Below, piece after piece: positions 62,017 through 64,000 of a stretch of 64,000 bases of DNA (the stretch's first letter is position 1; each line of letters starts with the position of its first letter). Location of the stretch: assembly GCA_964509425.1 (NCBI GenBank), contig CAZDWZ010000009.1, positions 1 to 64,000 on the forward strand, written 5' to 3'. The notes below the pieces were generated by a model that saw nothing but the letters and a program-made list of their open reading frames with translations, searched no databases and was not told where the DNA came from. This DNA is from CAZDWZ01 sp964509425. GTDB taxonomy: Bacteria; Bdellovibrionota_C; UBA2361; SZUA-149; CAZDWZ01. The translations under genes were made by a program, and so were the position numbers.

Positions 62017-62560
62017 TCACTTCATTTTCGCCCGTGGCTTGAGATCATGGACGATGATATTGCGGAACTCCCCGATCGGCGTGTCCGGCACGATCCACTG
62101 GACCTGTGTTCGGAAGTCCGAGAGCCGAGACTAGACATCGTCCTCCCACACCTCCAGATTCACGGGTCCGATGCCGAGGATCGCATCTTCGAGCGAATTG
62201 GCTGGCGCCTTCGAGCCGGTGTGCTTGCCGGATCCAAAGTGAGATCCGCCGATGACGAGCGAGCAGATCGTAGTCTCAGTTTGGCGTTTGATCAGGTCCG
62301 CGATGAAGTCGTGCCGCTTCCCCTCGCTAATCATATAATCTCGCATCACCCCTTCGAGGGAACGCTCGACAGGGTGAATTTGAACTCAAAGTTATGGTTC
62401 TCTCGAGGAGAAGGAGCTTTGGCGAGCGCTCCCTTACCGTTCTTAGGTATAAATCCCCCATAGTCGTTCACCGGCGTGTTCGAGATGCTCTGGAAGAACG
62501 TCTCGTCGGCGAGGTGCTGAACGAATGTCGTTCATGTCTGTTGGTTGGTATCTGCCGAAG
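62017..62560 (-). pseudogene. Broken gene with frameshift and in-frame stops
   Basis: Reading leftward, one frame gives TTFVQHLADETFFQSISNTP, then VNDYGGFIPKNGKGALAKAP and FEFKFTLSSVPSKG to a TGA; another continues MRDYMISEGKRHDFIADLIK, then LGIGPVNLEVWEDDV, an in-frame TAG, and SRLSDFRTQVQWIVPDTPIG to TGA at 62017. A TGA also precedes the first block. The pieces look like one soluble protein of about 180 residues broken by a shift near 62350 and nonsense codons. No family recognised. Confidence 0.4.
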
Positions 62561-62894
62561 ACATAATCCCGACATGGAGAGTGTGTTCAAGCATGAAGGG
62601 GATCGTCTCGTGATGAGATGTAGCACCGCTGAAGACCCTGAACGCGTTTCAGGGTTCGACAGCGGAACATCTCACCTCAATCTCGCGAATCGTGTCATCG
62701 CCGCGGTCTATCGTCGTGTCACCTTCAACAGCGGCTTCGGGCGACTGCGGTTCGCCTGAGCGCTGCGACGGGTCACGGGCGAGCGGCGCTCGCGCGATGC
62801 GGTGTTGTTCTTCACTGTCGAACCTCCGAAGGGTGCCGGGGAAGGGAAGGCGAAGTGCCAACCCAATAACCATCTTAGGACCACCAACAAGAGG

Positions 62895-62961
62895 TGCTAC
62901 ACCTCGACTCGTCACTTCCGAGATGGGCCAATCAAAGTGCACCTAGGCTTTAGGTGTAGCA
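62895..62961. repeat. Composite inverted repeat
   Basis: Outer 10-bp arms TGCTACACCT / AGGTGTAGCA; each arm can also form a small local hairpin (GAGGTG-3-CACCTC and CACCTA-5-TAGGTG), so two alternative folds exist. It lies about 115 bp upstream of the 63075 gene. Confidence 0.45.
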
Positions 62962-63074
62962 GAATTTGTTGAGTAAAAATGTTCTGTACTTCGATTGGAA
63001 TTGGCAGAGGACTAAACCTGAGATACGAGTATGGGCAGCAGTTCAGAGCCCCCAAGTACAGAAGGATAGTAAAA

Positions 63075-63935
63075 ATGAACGAACCGTCTGCTACGAATGT
63101 CAGTGCGGCAATTCCCGCGACTGAACTCTACTCACAGCGCGCGAATCCGGCATTCGAGGCGGTAATGGCTCTTCGAACAGCGGCGAAAGAGGGATCATTT
63201 TTCCTGCCACACCTCTCCCCCGGTATGCGTGTGCTCGATGTGGGTTGCGGTCCTGGATCCATCACGATTGGATTTGCTGAAGCAGTTTTCCCCGGCGAAG
63301 CGGTCGGCGTTGACTTCCAGCCATCGCAAGTTGCGCTCGCCCAGGCTTCAAGCTCTTCGCGAGGGACTCTAAACGCGCGATTTGAGGTTGCTGACGTTTA
63401 TCAGTTACCTTTCCCCGATGCTTCTTTCGACGCCGTTTTTGCTCATGCGGTGTTGTGGCATCTCCGCGAACCTTTGAGGGCGTTGGCGGAAATTCGTCGT
63501 GTGCTTCGTCCAGGCGGTATCATCGGGGTTCGCGACTGTGATTGGGGCGGGCGCATCTACGCACCTGCGACTCCACGGCTTGAAGAGTGGTGGGCCCTTA
63601 CAATACAAATCCGGCAGCGGAATGGCGGTGATCCTTTCATGGGCCGCCATCTTCGTCGGCTTTTAATCGAGGCCGACTTCGTGAGCGTCGAGGCTGGCGC
63701 ATCGGTCTGGTGTGCGGGAACGCCGGAAGAAGTCCAACACTTTGCCACGTTCCTAAAGGCACAGCTTCAGGGATTCGCGTCAACCGCACTCGCCGAAGGT
63801 TGGATGGATCAGCAAGCCGTTGAAACGGTGGCCGCCGAGATCGAGGAATGGGCGCGCTGCCCAGACGCACTGTATGTGGACACATATTGCGAGGCAATCG
63901 GACGCTCAAAACATCCAGGGTTTGCTTTGATTTGA
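63075..63935 (+). CDS. Class I SAM-dependent methyltransferase
   Basis: A 286-residue protein; ATG 63075 has AAGGA 9 nt upstream. Methyltransf_11/25 core: motif I MRVLDVGCGPGSITIGFAEA, AVGVDFQPSQVALAQA (acidic ribose-binding D), RFEVADVYQLPFPDASFDAV (motif II) and EIRRVLRPGGIIGVRD (motif III), followed by WGGRIYAPATPRLEEWWALT, typical of UbiE/arsenite-type and small-molecule methyltransferases. The C-terminal helical cap resembles plant-type and secondary-metabolite enzymes. Substrate unknown. Confidence 0.88.
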   Translation: MNEPSATNVSAAIPATELYSQRANPAFEAVMALRTAAKEGSFFLPHLSPGMRVLDVGCGPGSITIGFAEAVFPGEAVGVDFQPSQVALAQASSSSRGTLNARFEVADVYQLPFPDASFDAVFAHAVLWHLREPLRALAEIRRVLRPGGIIGVRDCDWGGRIYAPATPRLEEWWALTIQIRQRNGGDPFMGRHLRRLLIEADFVSVEAGASVWCAGTPEEVQHFATFLKAQLQGFASTALAEGWMDQQAVETVAAEIEEWARCPDALYVDTYCEAIGRSKHPGFALI

Positions 63936-64000
63936 CAGAAGACAACTTCCCGGTTCCAAGAGTCATTTTTCCGGCGCAGCTTTTCGGAACAAAGCACGAT

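Noticed and set aside
11615..62560. Stop-codon reassignment to explain in-frame TAG, TAA and TGA
   Set aside because: Well-supported genes end in all three stops (MBOAT, the oxidase and the asparaginase-like gene in TAG; the symporter and PrsW-like gene in TGA; the lipoprotein in TAA), so no single codon is reassigned.
1..64000. CRISPR arrays, tRNA or rRNA genes, transposases
   Set aside because: Looked for regularly spaced repeats, cloverleaf/T-loop patterns and DDE or HUH transposase-like proteins on both strands; none was convincing.

Overview
This is a bacterial chromosome window of medium GC with unusually loose gene packing. About 50 credible genes are separated by many 300-1,200 bp spacers. 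No ribosomal RNA, tRNA, CRISPR array, transposase or phage structural gene was recognised. The organism is not settled. TrmB-type regulators (one intact, one remnant) recall Peribacteria/Peregrinibacteria-like lineages, whereas a PEP-CTERM protein, an RRM RNA-binding protein and many small Cys-rich exported proteins point to a free-living Gram-negative-type cell. Several broken genes (csaA, TrmB, a hotdog thioesterase, a RelA/SpoT piece, two substrate-binding-protein remnants, and genes with in-frame stops) suggest a decaying or recently rearranged region.

Layout. 0-7 kb: PrsW-like membrane protease, two unknown proteins, gene remnants and an SSS-family solute symporter, with three copies of a ~100 bp dispersed repeat. 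7-20 kb: small exported proteins, a lipoprotein, a P-loop kinase, an MBOAT acyltransferase, a DUF1428 protein, two divergent Cys-rich exported proteins and a tandem pair of exported paralogues. 20-36 kb: an anchored HExxH protein, exported proteins, a TrmB regulator divergent from a D-amino-acid oxidase/asparaginase-like operon with a palindromic operator candidate, a PDZ protein and a YCII protein. 36-48 kb: an orphan soluble histidine kinase, SPW-repeat and amphi-Trp proteins, a methyltransferase, an RRM protein and a GNAT acetyltransferase. 48-64 kb: a second anchored HExxH protein, a DMP19-like protein, more exported proteins, a RelA/SpoT remnant, a PEP-CTERM protein and a second methyltransferase.

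The most striking pattern is a set of about a dozen visibly GC-rich, mostly unrecognised single genes: starts near 7319(-), 20613, 31122, 34156, 34975, 42031, 44823, 49772(-), 51131(-), 53311(-), 57124(-) and 58664. Nearly all have a proper ribosome binding site. Most sit between a stem-loop just upstream of the start and a long, often composite stem-loop a few bases after the stop. The stems differ in sequence but share an architecture. This looks like independently acquired single-gene modules whose ends are marked by structure rather than by conserved sequence. It is the best candidate here for an undescribed system, although self-contained transcription units with strong terminators would explain much of it.

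The clearest metabolic unit is at 27.5-30.8 kb. The TrmB regulator probably controls the divergent oxidase and asparaginase-like genes, which overlap by 8 bp. The asparaginase homologue has Cys in place of the nucleophilic Thr and Asn in place of the conserved Asp, so its chemistry may differ.
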